A DNA stretch of 34,800 bases from JBEKHI01 sp050012355 (GTDB lineage Bacteria > Actinomycetota > Actinomycetes > Streptosporangiales > Streptosporangiaceae), in assembly GCA_050012355.1 (NCBI GenBank), contig JBEKHI010000074.1, forward strand, positions 1 through 34,800. The letters run 5' to 3'. Position numbers and translations under genes: made by a program. Positions within the stretch are counted from its first letter, which is position 1, and each line of letters starts with the position of its first letter. Shown in pieces: positions 1 to 6,317 of this stretch. A model generated the notes under the pieces. That model saw only the letters and a program-made list of their open reading frames with translations. It was not told the DNA's origin and searched no databases.

Positions 1-742
1 CGTCGGCCTCCTCGCGTTCCAGCCGGGTATTCAGCGTCATGTAGTCATCGGCCAGCAGCCGGAGCTTGGCGTCCCGCAGGTCAGCCTGGATGACAGCGGC
101 CCGGCGCGCGATCTCCGCCTGGCGGCCGAGGGGTTTGAGGCGGCGATTCAATTCCGCTGTGAGGTCGACCAGCCGGGTGAGGTTGGCCTGCATCGCCTCA
201 AGCTTGCGCAGCGCCTTCTCCTTGCGCTTGCGATGCTTGAGTACTCCGGCCGCCTCCTCGATGAGGGCTCTTCTTGCTTCCGGCCCAGCATGCAGGATCT
301 GGTCGAGCTGCCCCTGGCCGACGATGACATGCATCTCCCGGCCGAGCCCCGAGTCGGACAGCAGGTCCTGGACATCGAGGAGCCGGCAGTGCTCACCGTT
401 GATGGAATACTCGCTCTGCCCGGAGCGGAACATCAGGCGGCTGATCGTCACTTCGGAGTAATCGATCGGCAGGCTGCCGTCCGTGTTATCGATCGTGAGG
501 GAGACCTCGGCGCGGCCGAGCGGCGGACGGGAGGTGGTCCCGGCGAAGACGACATCCTCCATCTTGCCGCCTCGGAGGCTTTTCGCCCCCTGCTCCCCCA
601 TTACCCAGGAAAGCGCGTCGACAATGTTGGATTTGCCCGAGCCATTCGGCCCGACGACGGCGGTGATGCCGGGCTCAAGCCGGAGCGTGGTGGCGGAGGC
701 GAACGACTTGAAACCACGCAGCGTAAGGTTCTTCAGGTACAT
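1..742 (-). CDS. smc: Chromosome segregation protein SMC, N-terminal part
   Basis: This is the N-terminal ATPase head of the SMC protein, which binds and compacts DNA together with ScpA/ScpB during chromosome segregation. Translating the minus strand from the ATG at 742 gives MYLKNLTLRGFKSFA, then the Walker A motif GPNGSGKSN at residues 31-39. The head continues through GLGREMHVIVGQGQLDQIL and the coiled coil begins near residue 165 (EEAAGVLKHRKRKEKALRKLE). About 247 codons are visible. The family is usually near 1,180 residues, so the hinge and C-terminal head lie beyond the left edge. A strong ribosome site (GGGGAGG) lies about 7 bases before the ATG. It is the last gene of a minus-strand run and sits downstream of a small coiled-coil gene, from which a hairpin separates it. 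The reading frame is intact throughout. Identification is firm. Confidence 0.96.
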   Translation of the reverse strand, partial: MYLKNLTLRGFKSFASATTLRLEPGITAVVGPNGSGKSNIVDALSWVMGEQGAKSLRGGKMEDVVFAGTTSRPPLGRAEVSLTIDNTDGSLPIDYSEVTISRLMFRSGQSEYSINGEHCRLLDVQDLLSDSGLGREMHVIVGQGQLDQILHAGPEARRALIEEAAGVLKHRKRKEKALRKLEAMQANLTRLVDLTAELNRRLKPLGRQAEIARRAAVIQADLRDAKLRLLADDYMTLNTRLEREEAD

Positions 743-839
743 GTGTCGCCTCCCCTCGCTGGTCTCTGCCCACGCACATTACCGCCAACCAAGCAGCCAG
801 GCGTGTTCTGCGGAGATCCCCTGTGCGAAGGTAAACGAA

Positions 840-862
840 TAGGGACGCCGTAGGCGTCCCTA
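840..862 (-). terminator. Hairpin terminator between the coiled-coil gene and smc
   Basis: A perfect 10-bp inverted repeat (TAGGGACGCC / GGCGTCCCTA) encloses a 3-base loop. On the minus strand it is followed by TTCGTTT, a weak T-run. It lies 36 bases beyond the stop of the small coiled-coil gene and 98 bases before the smc start, so it probably ends the upstream transcript. Confidence 0.65.
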
Positions 863-898
863 GGATCGTTGTGTCGGGTGGCCGTGCCAGCCCGGCGC

Positions 899-1093
899 TC
901 AGGTGAGCGCGGGCTCGCGTTCCAGAACCAGCTCGGTTTCGTCGTGAGCTGCTTCAGCCGCTAGCGTGTCGTTTTCTTCCTGGAGCCGAACAAGTTCGGC
1001 CTCCAGGTCCCGTACGCGCTGCTGAAGACGGCGCATCTCGGAAACCACGCGCGGGTCTGGACCGCCGACGTGGCCGAATAGAGCCTTCGCCAT
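899..1093 (-). CDS. Small conserved coiled-coil protein (64 aa)
   Basis: A 64-residue protein beginning MAKALFGHVGGPDPRVVSEM. Residues about 20-47 (RRLQQRVRDLEAELVRLQEENDTLAAE) form a heptad-patterned coiled coil, and the tail is acidic (HDETELVLEREPALT). It has no signal peptide or membrane segment. Similar short proteins with an N-terminal GHVGGPD motif are, from memory, common in Actinobacteria; I know of no assigned function. The ATG at 1093 is chosen because GGAGG lies 10 bases upstream and the conserved N-terminus starts there. An upstream extension to 1177 has no ribosome site and unrelated composition. The gene has its own promoter candidate (1183-1211) and a downstream hairpin, so it is probably monocistronic. 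A scaffold or adaptor role would fit a coiled coil, but that is only inference. Confidence 0.82.
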   Translation of the reverse strand: MAKALFGHVGGPDPRVVSEMRRLQQRVRDLEAELVRLQEENDTLAAEAAHDETELVLEREPALT

Positions 1094-1182
1094 GGTATTA
1101 GGTCCTCCACACTGAGTGACCAGAGTGGGCACACATGCAACACACGCGCCGCGCGGTGCGCCGCGTGAAATCAACATCTACT

Positions 1183-1211
1183 AGAATCCCACCCCAGCCA
1201 ACGCTGGTCAA
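1183..1211 (-). promoter_or_regulatory. Candidate sigma-70-type promoter of the coiled-coil gene
   Basis: On the minus strand TTGACC (1211-1206) is separated by exactly 17 bases from GATTCT (1188-1183), which fits the loose actinobacterial -10 consensus (A at position 2, T at position 6). Transcription would start near 1176, leaving an 80-base leader before the ATG at 1093. Found by sequence match only. Confidence 0.5.
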
Positions 1212-1333
1212 GTTGAGGGGCGCCCCGTAGCCCGTTTTCTAGTGTATCGCACCAAAAGATCCCGCGCGAACGACTCTTGACGCCACTTCCCCAACGTGCC
1301 TAGCGCACCCAACACCCGGCCCCCGCGGCCAGC

Positions 1334-1366
1334 TTCACTCGCCCTTCACTCGCCCTTCACTCGCCC
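1334..1366. repeat. 11-bp tandem repeat, three copies
   Basis: The unit TTCACTCGCCC occurs three times without a mismatch (1334-1344, 1345-1355, 1356-1366) in non-coding DNA. Confidence 0.9.
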
Positions 1367-1430
1367 CCGAGCCCCGCGCCGCCGCGCCCCGCGGCCTCGG
1401 CGCCCCGGCCTCACCCTCACCCCACCCCTA

Positions 1431-1468
1431 CCGGCACCAGCACCGGCACCGGCACCGGCACCGGCACC
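1431..1468. repeat. 6-bp tandem repeat (CACCGG)
   Basis: From 1441 the hexamer CACCGG repeats four times and ends in a partial unit at 1468. A diverged unit lies at 1431-1440. The tract is non-coding; its translation is a meaningless Pro-Ala run. Confidence 0.88.
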
Positions 1469-1523
1469 CATCATGGCGGACATATCCGACATATACCGCT
1501 ATCGCCAACGCCGGGCGGCGGGC

Positions 1524-1556
1524 CTTTGCTGGTTGATGCCACACCAACCAGCAAAG
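1524..1556. repeat. Hairpin related to repeat family A
   Basis: A perfect 12-bp inverted repeat (CTTTGCTGGTTG, 1524-1535, and its complement, 1545-1556) encloses a 9-base loop. The string CTTTGCTGGTTGATGC closely resembles the loop and right arm of the hairpin at 8883-8940 (CTTTGCTGGTTAATGC), so I treat it as a divergent relative. Confidence 0.6.
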
Positions 1557-1654
1557 CCTGGTTCATCCCGAGGGGATGGTCGCGGTGGCGCAAAAGTGGC
1601 GCGGGCTGCGGGTCGTGGCGTGCCGCTGCCGCGGGCGGCGCTGTCCGGAGGCAT

Positions 1655-1734
1655 CTTCTCCCGGGTTAGTGCACCCCGACTGCCGGGCATATCAGGGCAT
1701 TACGGACGGGAAATGTGCACTAACCCGGGAGAAG
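1655..1734. repeat. Perfect 20-bp inverted repeat with 40-base loop
   Basis: The arm CTTCTCCCGGGTTAGTGCAC (1655-1674) is exactly complementary to 1715-1734. The 40-base interval contains CCGGGCATATCAGGGCATTACGG, with no gene. It could be a structured RNA, a terminator-like element or a small mobile repeat. Nothing in the sequence decides between these. Confidence 0.75.
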
Positions 1735-1794
1735 TCAGCGGGTTCGGGCCGGCTGCCGCGCCCAGCCGAGGTGGAGGACTTTCCGGTAAGAGTC

Positions 1795-1815
1795 GGGTTA
1801 ATGCAGCACTCACCA
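1795..1815. repeat. Solo arm of repeat family A
   Basis: The segment GGTTAATGCAGCACTCACCA matches the right arm of the rpmB-thiL hairpin (GGTTAATGCAGCACCCACCA) at 19 of 20 positions. I find no matching left arm next to it, so it looks like a remnant. Confidence 0.65.
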
Positions 1816-1946
1816 GCAACGGCCGCCCCCAGAATGCGGATCAGCGGTGTCGCACCCCTAACCTCGCGCGGCGCCCCTTAACCCCGCGACCGACATATCC
1901 ACTTTGTCAGGCGTAGCCACCTCCGTGACCTTTCTCGCAACCCCAG

Positions 1947-1990
1947 CGATGGGCCACCGATGGTGCTATGGCGCCAGCGCTGGGCCATCG
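1947..1990. repeat. Degenerate hairpin of repeat family B
   Basis: The arms CGATGGGCCACCGATGGTGC and GCGCCAGCGCTGGGCCATCG pair at about 16 of 20 positions around TATG. The sequence matches the hairpins at 15929-15972 and 31261-31314, including the central GGxxCTATGGCGCC. It lies about 370 bases beyond the acyP stop codon, in non-coding DNA. Confidence 0.65.
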
Positions 1991-2180
1991 ACAGTCATGT
2001 AGAAGGATTCCAGTCCGGCGATACAACCCATATGTGCGCTATCGCCCACGGAGCACACCTCCGCAGCGCCCGGAGCAGCCAGGGGAAACGAGACAGCAGG
2101 AGAGAAAATAGTCAGGAGGGAACAACAGGGATAACGATAAGCAGCGGACAGCAAGTGGCGTTGGCACGACAGGAAGCAAT

Positions 2181-2270
2181 GGGGTGACCGGGGAAACCGG
2201 GGTGACAGGAGATGCCAGAATTGTGGGAGATATCAGGGTGGTGGGAGATACCAGGGTGGTAGGGGGACCT
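2181..2270. repeat. 18-bp degenerate tandem repeat, five units
   Basis: Five units of 18 bases lie in register: 2181-2198, 2199-2216, 2217-2234, 2235-2252 and 2253-2270. Each has the form AGGGTGGTGGGAGATACC or a variant; units 4 and 5 share their first eight bases, and units 3 and 4 share GTGGGAGATA. Because the period is a multiple of three, the minus strand reads as a Ser-Pro-Thr-rich hexapeptide series, but no ribosome site or plausible gene encloses it. Confidence 0.75.
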
Positions 2271-2292
2271 TGGGGCCGCCGGGGCGACTGGA

Positions 2293-2322
2293 GCACTGCA
2301 GCACTGCAGCACTGCAGCACTG
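2293..2322. repeat. 8-bp tandem repeat (GCACTGCA)
   Basis: The unit GCACTGCA occurs three times in full (2293-2316), followed by six bases of a fourth copy. Each junction forms the palindrome CTGCAG. It lies 34 bases beyond the acyP stop codon. Confidence 0.88.
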
Positions 2323-2355
2323 GGCGGCAGGGGCGGCGGCGAGGGCGACGAGGGC

Positions 2356-2625
2356 TTAGCGTGGGGTGAAGCCTTGGAGGGTGCCGCGGGTGGGGGCCCA
2401 GCGCTCGGTTACGGTGGTGACCTTGCCTGGGGTCTCGCCACCACGCAGCAGGGCTAGCAGTTCGCGGAGGGATGCCTCGTCGCCTTCGGCGATGACTTCT
2501 ACACGGCCGTCGTCCAGGTTGGTCGCTGTGCCGGAAAGTCCTAGTTCATCCCCACGGCGGCATACCCACCAGCGGAAGCCGACGCCCTGGACACGCCCGT
2601 CGACGTAGGCCGTTAGGCGGGTCAC
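2356..2625 (-). CDS. acyP: Acylphosphatase
   Basis: An 89-residue cytosolic acylphosphatase that hydrolyses carboxyl-phosphate bonds. The family signature GRVQGVGFRWWV (residues about 10-21) carries the phosphate-binding loop and catalytic Arg, and the catalytic Asn is in GTATNLDDGRVEV. Length matches the family (about 90 aa). The GTG at 2625 is chosen because it overlaps the mutM stop by four bases (GTGA), a typical coupled start, and gives the expected N-terminus VTRLTAYVDGRVQGVGF. A longer frame upstream only reads through mutM in another frame. It ends the recG-to-acyP gene run and is followed by the repeat-rich gene-free region. In Actinobacteria acyP usually sits between mutM and smc, as here. 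Confidence 0.93.
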   Translation of the reverse strand: MTRLTAYVDGRVQGVGFRWWVCRRGDELGLSGTATNLDDGRVEVIAEGDEASLRELLALLRGGETPGKVTTVTERWAPTRGTLQGFTPR

Positions 2626-3554
2626 CGGTGCAGCTTGTTTCCCCGGGGCAGCGGCTGGCAGTTCGGGCAGCTGAACGAGGACCGGTTCATGAACGAATCC
2701 CGGCGGATCGGCGTACCGCAACGATCGCAAGGGAGGCCGACCCGGCCGTAGGCGGCCAGCGAACGGTCGAAGTAGCCGCTCTCGCCGTTGACGTTCACGT
2801 ACAGGCTGTCGAACGAGGTGCCGCCGGCCTTGAGGGCATCGTTTAGCACCTCGTGTACCGAGTCGAGCAGGAGGCCGATCTCCGCGGGTTTCAGCGTGTC
2901 GGTCGCCCGGGCCCAATGCAGCTGGGATCGCCAGAGCGACTCGTCCGCGTAGATGTTGCCGACCCCGCTGACCAGCGACTGGTCGAGCAGCGCGCGCTTG
3001 ATCCCGGTCCGGCGGCGAGTCAGCCGGGCCGCGAAGACGGCTGGGTCGAAGGCGGTTTCCAGCGGATCGGGCGCGATATGCGCGATCGGCGCGGGAACCC
3101 GGACACGACCCGGGGCCGACTGCTCAGCGAACGGCACCACCGCTAGGTGACCAAACGTCCGCTGGTCGGTGAACCGCAGATCAGGCCCGCCGTCGGCAAA
3201 AGTCAGCCGGACACGGACATGCGAAGAGACCGGGCGGTCAGGATCACAGACGAGGAGTTGGCCGCTCATCCCCAGGTGGGCGAGCAGCGCGTGCTCAGCA
3301 GGCGACGCAGGAACAGAAGCAGGAACAGAAGCAGGAACAGAAGCAGCAGAGGCAGCAGGATCGAGGGCCAGCCACAGGTACTTGCCACGCCGTTGCGCGC
3401 TGGCCGCCTGCAAGCCCGGCAGCAGAGCGGCGAAGGTTCCGGGGTCACGCCGAACCGCCCGGGGATGCAGCACCTCGACGGCAGCGATCTCACGGCCGAT
3501 GACATGTTGCTCAAGCCCGCGGCGGACGGTCTCGACTTCGGGCAGTTCTGGCAC
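2622..3554 (-). CDS. mutM: Formamidopyrimidine-DNA glycosylase
   Basis: Base-excision repair glycosylase/AP lyase that removes 8-oxoguanine and ring-opened purines. The N-terminus MPELPEVETVRRGL carries the catalytic Pro2 and Glu3. The helix-two-turn-helix region contains SLVSGVGNIYADESLWRS, and the C-terminal zinc finger has Cys276, Cys279, Cys296 and Cys299 (C-x2-C-x16-C-x2-C). At 310 residues it is some 20-30 longer than most homologues. The extra length lies around residues 70-88, where a Ser-Val-Pro-Ala repeat is encoded by three perfect 12-bp DNA repeats using T-ending codons. This insertion falls in a loop before the HALLAHLGMSGQL strand and should be tolerated. It starts 9 bases after the rnc stop and overlaps acyP by four bases, so it belongs to the operon. 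Confidence 0.96.
   Translation of the reverse strand: MPELPEVETVRRGLEQHVIGREIAAVEVLHPRAVRRDPGTFAALLPGLQAASAQRRGKYLWLALDPAASAASVPASVPASVPASPAEHALLAHLGMSGQLLVCDPDRPVSSHVRVRLTFADGGPDLRFTDQRTFGHLAVVPFAEQSAPGRVRVPAPIAHIAPDPLETAFDPAVFAARLTRRRTGIKRALLDQSLVSGVGNIYADESLWRSQLHWARATDTLKPAEIGLLLDSVHEVLNDALKAGGTSFDSLYVNVNGESGYFDRSLAAYGRVGLPCDRCGTPIRRDSFMNRSSFSCPNCQPLPRGNKLHR
3307..3342. repeat. 12-bp tandem repeat inside mutM
   Basis: GCAGGAACAGAA occurs three times perfectly (3307-3318, 3319-3330, 3331-3342), with a decayed fourth unit to about 3354. On the coding strand it encodes Ser-Val-Pro-Ala per unit with TCT, GTT, CCT and GCT codons, which are unusual beside the GC-ending codons elsewhere in the gene. 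Confidence 0.92.
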
Positions 3555-3563
3555 GGGAACGGG

Positions 3564-4337
3564 TCAGTCCTCAGGAACAGGCGGTTCGGACGCGTCGCCG
3601 GGCTCGGCGGTGGCGGCCGCCGCCGCGGTGATCGCGATCCAGGCCGCCTCGGCGGCTTGCTGTTCCGCGGCCTTCTTGGACCGGCCCTCGCCGGTGCCCA
3701 TCGGCTTGCCGCCCACCCGGACGACGGCGCGGAAGAACTTCTGGTGGTCCGGGCCGCTCTCGTCGACGTGGTACTCAGGGACGCCGAGCGCCTCGACCGC
3801 GGTCAGTTCCTGCAGCGAGGTCTTCCAGTCAAGTCCGGCGCCCAGCCGGGCCGAGCGGTCGATCACCGGGTCAAACAGCCGGTGGACCAGATCGGAGGCG
3901 ACCGAGAGACCGCGGTCCATGTAGACCGCGCCGATCACGGCCTCCATGGTGTCGGCGAGGATCGACGGCTTGTCCCGGCCGCCCGTCCCCTCCTCGCCGC
4001 GCCCGAGCCGCACGTAGGCCCCCAGCTTCAGCGTCCGCGCGACCTCCGCCAGCGCGTTCATCTGCACCACGGCGGCCCGCAGCTTGGCGAGCTGCCCTTC
4101 GGGCAGGTTCGGGTAGCCACGGAACAGGGTGTCGGTTACCACTAGACCGAGCACCGAATCGCCGAGAAACTCCAGCCGCTCGTTGGTGGGCAAATTACCG
4201 TTCTCGTAAGCATAAGAACGGTGTGTCAGCGCACGTTCGAGCGATTCCCCGCCAACTGGCACGCCGAGCGCTCGGGCAAGGTCATCCGGGTCCCCACCTG
4301 CTGTCAGTTCCCCGTCGTAGCCTTTCGCGACGCTCAA
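3564..4337 (-). CDS. rnc: Ribonuclease III
   Basis: Double-strand-specific endoribonuclease for rRNA and mRNA processing. The RNase III signature NERLEFLGDS is at residues 52-61 (Glu56, Asp60), and the second acidic cluster is LADTMEAVIGA with Asp129 and Glu132. The C-terminal double-stranded-RNA-binding domain runs from about DWKTSLQELTA to GRSKKAAEQQAA. A Pro/Ala/Glu-rich tail follows. The TTG at 4337 is chosen because GGAGG lies 7 bases before it and the protein then has a normal length of 257 residues. The in-frame extension to 4472 would overlap rpmF and has no homologous character. It lies 94 bases downstream of rpmF and just upstream of mutM, the standard actinobacterial order. Confidence 0.93.
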   Translation of the reverse strand: MSVAKGYDGELTAGGDPDDLARALGVPVGGESLERALTHRSYAYENGNLPTNERLEFLGDSVLGLVVTDTLFRGYPNLPEGQLAKLRAAVVQMNALAEVARTLKLGAYVRLGRGEEGTGGRDKPSILADTMEAVIGAVYMDRGLSVASDLVHRLFDPVIDRSARLGAGLDWKTSLQELTAVEALGVPEYHVDESGPDHQKFFRAVVRVGGKPMGTGEGRSKKAAEQQAAEAAWIAITAAAAATAEPGDASEPPVPED

Positions 4338-4431
4338 GGCGTTTCCTCCAAAGCATTCGCTGATGATCACGCGCGCGGCGTGACCGCCGTGCACGCCTGG
4401 CTTTATTCCCTCCAGGCGCGCCCGGCACCCA

Positions 4432-4608
4432 TCAGGACGGCTGTACCACCTGACGGCGGCGATACGTGCCACATGACGGGCACGCGGTGTGCGGCAACTT
4501 GGGCTCGCGGCAGTTCGGGCAGCTCACCAGGGTGACCGCGGAGGTCTTCCACTGTGAGCGCCGGGATCGGGTGTTGCTGCGTGACATCCTTCGCTTTGGA
4601 ACTGCCAC
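4432..4608 (-). CDS. rpmF: 50S ribosomal protein L32
   Basis: A 58-residue ribosomal protein of the large subunit. The minus strand reads MAVPKRRMSRSNTRSRRSQW, followed by the zinc-ribbon cysteines SCPNC and ACPSC (Cys30, Cys33, Cys43, Cys46) and the tail GTYRRRQVVQPS. The start is a GTG at 4608, one base after the stop codon of the DUF177 gene (TGAGGTG), so the two are translationally coupled; GGAGG lies just inside the end of that gene. The DUF177-rpmF pair is widely conserved. All four zinc-binding cysteines are present, so this is the zinc-dependent form of L32. Confidence 0.95.
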   Translation of the reverse strand: MAVPKRRMSRSNTRSRRSQWKTSAVTLVSCPNCREPKLPHTACPSCGTYRRRQVVQPS

Positions 4609-4609
4609 C

Positions 4610-5182
4610 TCAGCCCTCCTGCAGGTCGTTATCTGTCAAGCCCCGGAGGATGTCCCACCGGGGATCTACTGCGTCGTGAACGTGGGACGGGCCCACGTCG
4701 GCGAGCCGGGCTCCGCACTCCGCACACAGCCCCGGGCAATCTTCCCGGCACAGCGGCGAGAGCGGCAGTGCGAGCACTACCGCATCGCGGAACACCTGCT
4801 CAAGATCCAGTTTGTCGCCGTCGAGAACGGGGCTCTCGTCGTCTTCATCTTCTGGATCGGTTTCGTAACGGTACAACTCGATGAAGCTCACATCGACGGA
4901 CGATGCCAGCGGATCTAGGCACCGAGCGCACTCCCCGCCGAGTGGTACGGCCGCCGAACCGGTGGCCAGTACCCCTTCGGAAACCGCCTCGAACCTAACG
5001 TCGAGATCGACTTCCGCGCCTGCGGGGACAGACGCGATCCCAGCGTCGAGACCCGACGGTGCATGCACCATCACGGCCTGCTCCAGCAGAGATCCGGGCT
5101 GGCGGCCGAGCTTTCGCAAGTCGAACACGAAGTCCCCCTGGGGGGCACCGCGCCTGACAGGCTTACCGCGTACGTTGGACAT
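4610..5182 (-). CDS. DUF177 (YceD-family) metal-binding protein
   Basis: A 190-residue YceD/DUF177 protein. Family members are encoded next to rpmF in most bacteria and are linked to 23S rRNA or ribosome maturation; the exact role is unsettled. The sequence shows the conserved GECARCLD near residue 85 and the C-terminal cluster PLCREDCPGLCAECG, a putative metal site, followed by DPRWDILRGL. Residues 105-120 are acidic (ETDPEDEDDESP). The ATG at 5182 has no clear ribosome site. A TAAAAT hexamer lies three bases before it, slightly too close for a standard leaderless start, so transcript and start are uncertain. The next gene, rpmF, begins one base after its stop. Confidence 0.9.
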   Translation of the reverse strand: MSNVRGKPVRRGAPQGDFVFDLRKLGRQPGSLLEQAVMVHAPSGLDAGIASVPAGAEVDLDVRFEAVSEGVLATGSAAVPLGGECARCLDPLASSVDVSFIELYRYETDPEDEDDESPVLDGDKLDLEQVFRDAVVLALPLSPLCREDCPGLCAECGARLADVGPSHVHDAVDPRWDILRGLTDNDLQEG

Positions 5183-5250
5183 GTTATTTTACCGTGAGAG
5201 GAGAGACTGAACCGACCGTTCAGCCTACCGGTGGCCGAGTATATTCCCAA

Positions 5251-5271
5251 CTCGCCCGGGCGCGGGGCGAG
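5251..5271 (-). terminator. Hairpin just after coaD
   Basis: CTCGCCC (5251-5257) and GGGCGAG (5265-5271) form a 7-bp GC-rich stem with a 7-base loop, starting three bases beyond the coaD stop codon. On the minus strand it is followed by TTGGGAATATA, not a clean T-run. It may be a weak terminator or a processing site between coaD and the DUF177 gene. Confidence 0.4.
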
Positions 5272-5274
5272 AGA

Positions 5275-5751
5275 CTACTCCGCGAGACGAGCGCGCAGCC
5301 TGGTCAGAACCGTTTCCGGTACCAGGCCACTGACGTCACCACCGTACCGTGCTATCTCCTTGACCAGGCTGGAACTCAGGAACGAGAACTGCGGGTTCGT
5401 GGTCAGGAACAGCGTCTCGACCTTGGCCATCTGGTAGTTCATCTGCGCCATCTGCATCTCGTACTCGAAGTCGCTCACTGCCCGCAGGCCCTTGACCACG
5501 GCCGAGATGCCATTCGCCGCGCAGAAATCGACCAGCAGCCCTTGGAACCGCTCCACCCGGACATTCCCGTAGTGGCTGGTGACCTCCCGCAGCATGTCCA
5601 GCCGTTCATCCACGGTGAACAGGCACTTCTTGGTGATGTTGACGAGAACCGCGACGATGACCTCGTCATACAGCCCCGCCGCCCGGCTGACCACGTCCAA
5701 GTGCCCATTGGTGACGGGATCGAACGAGCCGGGACAGACCACTCGTTGCAC
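5275..5751 (-). CDS. coaD: Phosphopantetheine adenylyltransferase
   Basis: Penultimate enzyme of coenzyme A synthesis: it transfers AMP from ATP to 4'-phosphopantetheine to give dephospho-CoA. The nucleotidyltransferase motif PGSFDPVTNGHLD (residues 7-19, with the T/H-x-G-H signature) is near the N-terminus. KGLRAVSDFEYEMQMAQMN and the ATP-binding FSFLSSSLVKEIARYGGDVSGLVP lie in the second half. The length of 158 residues is standard. The start is GTG at 5751, preceded by AAGGAG about 9 bases upstream. It lies 26 bases downstream of rsmD, in the usual rsmD-coaD arrangement. Confidence 0.96.
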   Translation of the reverse strand: MQRVVCPGSFDPVTNGHLDVVSRAAGLYDEVIVAVLVNITKKCLFTVDERLDMLREVTSHYGNVRVERFQGLLVDFCAANGISAVVKGLRAVSDFEYEMQMAQMNYQMAKVETLFLTTNPQFSFLSSSLVKEIARYGGDVSGLVPETVLTRLRARLAE

Positions 5752-5777
5752 GCGGTATCACTCCTTCATTACGGATG

Positions 5778-6317
5778 TTACGCCGCAAGGCGACCGTACC
5801 AGAAGGTAGCTTCGCCGTACCGCCTGGCCTTGACCGGAACATAGCCCGCTGGCCAGGAGAATTCGCCGGACCGGGTCGCGCGCTCCACGACGATAAGGGC
5901 CTGCGGGGAGAGCCATCCACCGTCGTTAAGTGAATGGAGGGTTTTCTCGACAGGAACGGCGTACGGCGGGTCAGCGAAGACGACGTCGAATGGCTCGGGT
6001 TCCCCGGCGAGGAACCGCTCCACGGGCGCGGCCTCGAGCCGAGCCCCGTCCAGCCCGACCCGGGCGATGTTTTCCTTGATCGTGGCCACCGCGCGGGGGT
6101 GCGACTCGACGAGCACCACCTCGGACGCGCCGCGGGACAATGCCTCCAGCCCCACCGCGCCGGACCCCGCGTACAGGTCCAGCCAGCGTGCGTCTTCAAC
6201 CTCGGCCATAACGGCGCTGAACAGTCCCTCGCGGGCCCGGTCGGCGGTCGGCCGGGTGGCGGACCCGGGCGGCGCGGCCAACCGCCGACCGCGGGCCGCC
6301 CCTGCGATGATTCTCAC
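5778..6317 (-). CDS. rsmD: 16S rRNA (guanine966-N2)-methyltransferase
   Basis: S-adenosylmethionine-dependent methyltransferase that modifies G966 of 16S rRNA. Visible features are the N-terminal MRIIAGAARGRRL with TRPTADRAREGLF, the SAM-binding motif LDLYAGSGAVGLEALSRGA (residues about 46-64) and the catalytic motif FADPPY (about 117-122). The length of 179 residues is normal for the family. The GTG start at 6317 overlaps the recG stop by four bases (GTGA), so the two are coupled. coaD follows after 26 bases. Confidence 0.95.
   Translation of the reverse strand: MRIIAGAARGRRLAAPPGSATRPTADRAREGLFSAVMAEVEDARWLDLYAGSGAVGLEALSRGASEVVLVESHPRAVATIKENIARVGLDGARLEAAPVERFLAGEPEPFDVVFADPPYAVPVEKTLHSLNDGGWLSPQALIVVERATRSGEFSWPAGYVPVKARRYGEATFWYGRLAA

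Larger units (their letters stand above)
1212..2355. other. Gene-free, repeat-rich intergenic region
   Basis: I see no credible gene in this 1.1-kb stretch between acyP and the promoter of the coiled-coil gene. Open frames here are low-complexity products of the repeats (runs of Pro-Ala, or a Ser-Pro-Thr hexapeptide period) and lack ribosome sites. The region holds four tandem repeat tracts (11-, 6-, 18- and 8-base units), three hairpins and one solo repeat arm, listed separately. The stretch 2080-2180 is purine-rich and less GC-rich than the surroundings. Confidence 0.7.

Noticed and set aside
1296..1916. A 206-codon plus-strand frame with a Pro-Ala run
   Set aside because: It is created by the CACCGG and TTCACTCGCCC tandem repeats, crosses two inverted repeats and has no ribosome site or recognisable domain.
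2039..2320. A 93-codon minus-strand frame with a Ser-Pro-Thr hexapeptide period
   Set aside because: Its start lies in the 8-bp tandem repeat and the period comes from the 18-bp repeats; no ribosome site. Kept only as a repeat finding.
4338..4472. Longer RNase III start at 4472
   Set aside because: It would overlap rpmF and add 45 non-conserved residues, whereas TTG 4337 has a good ribosome site.
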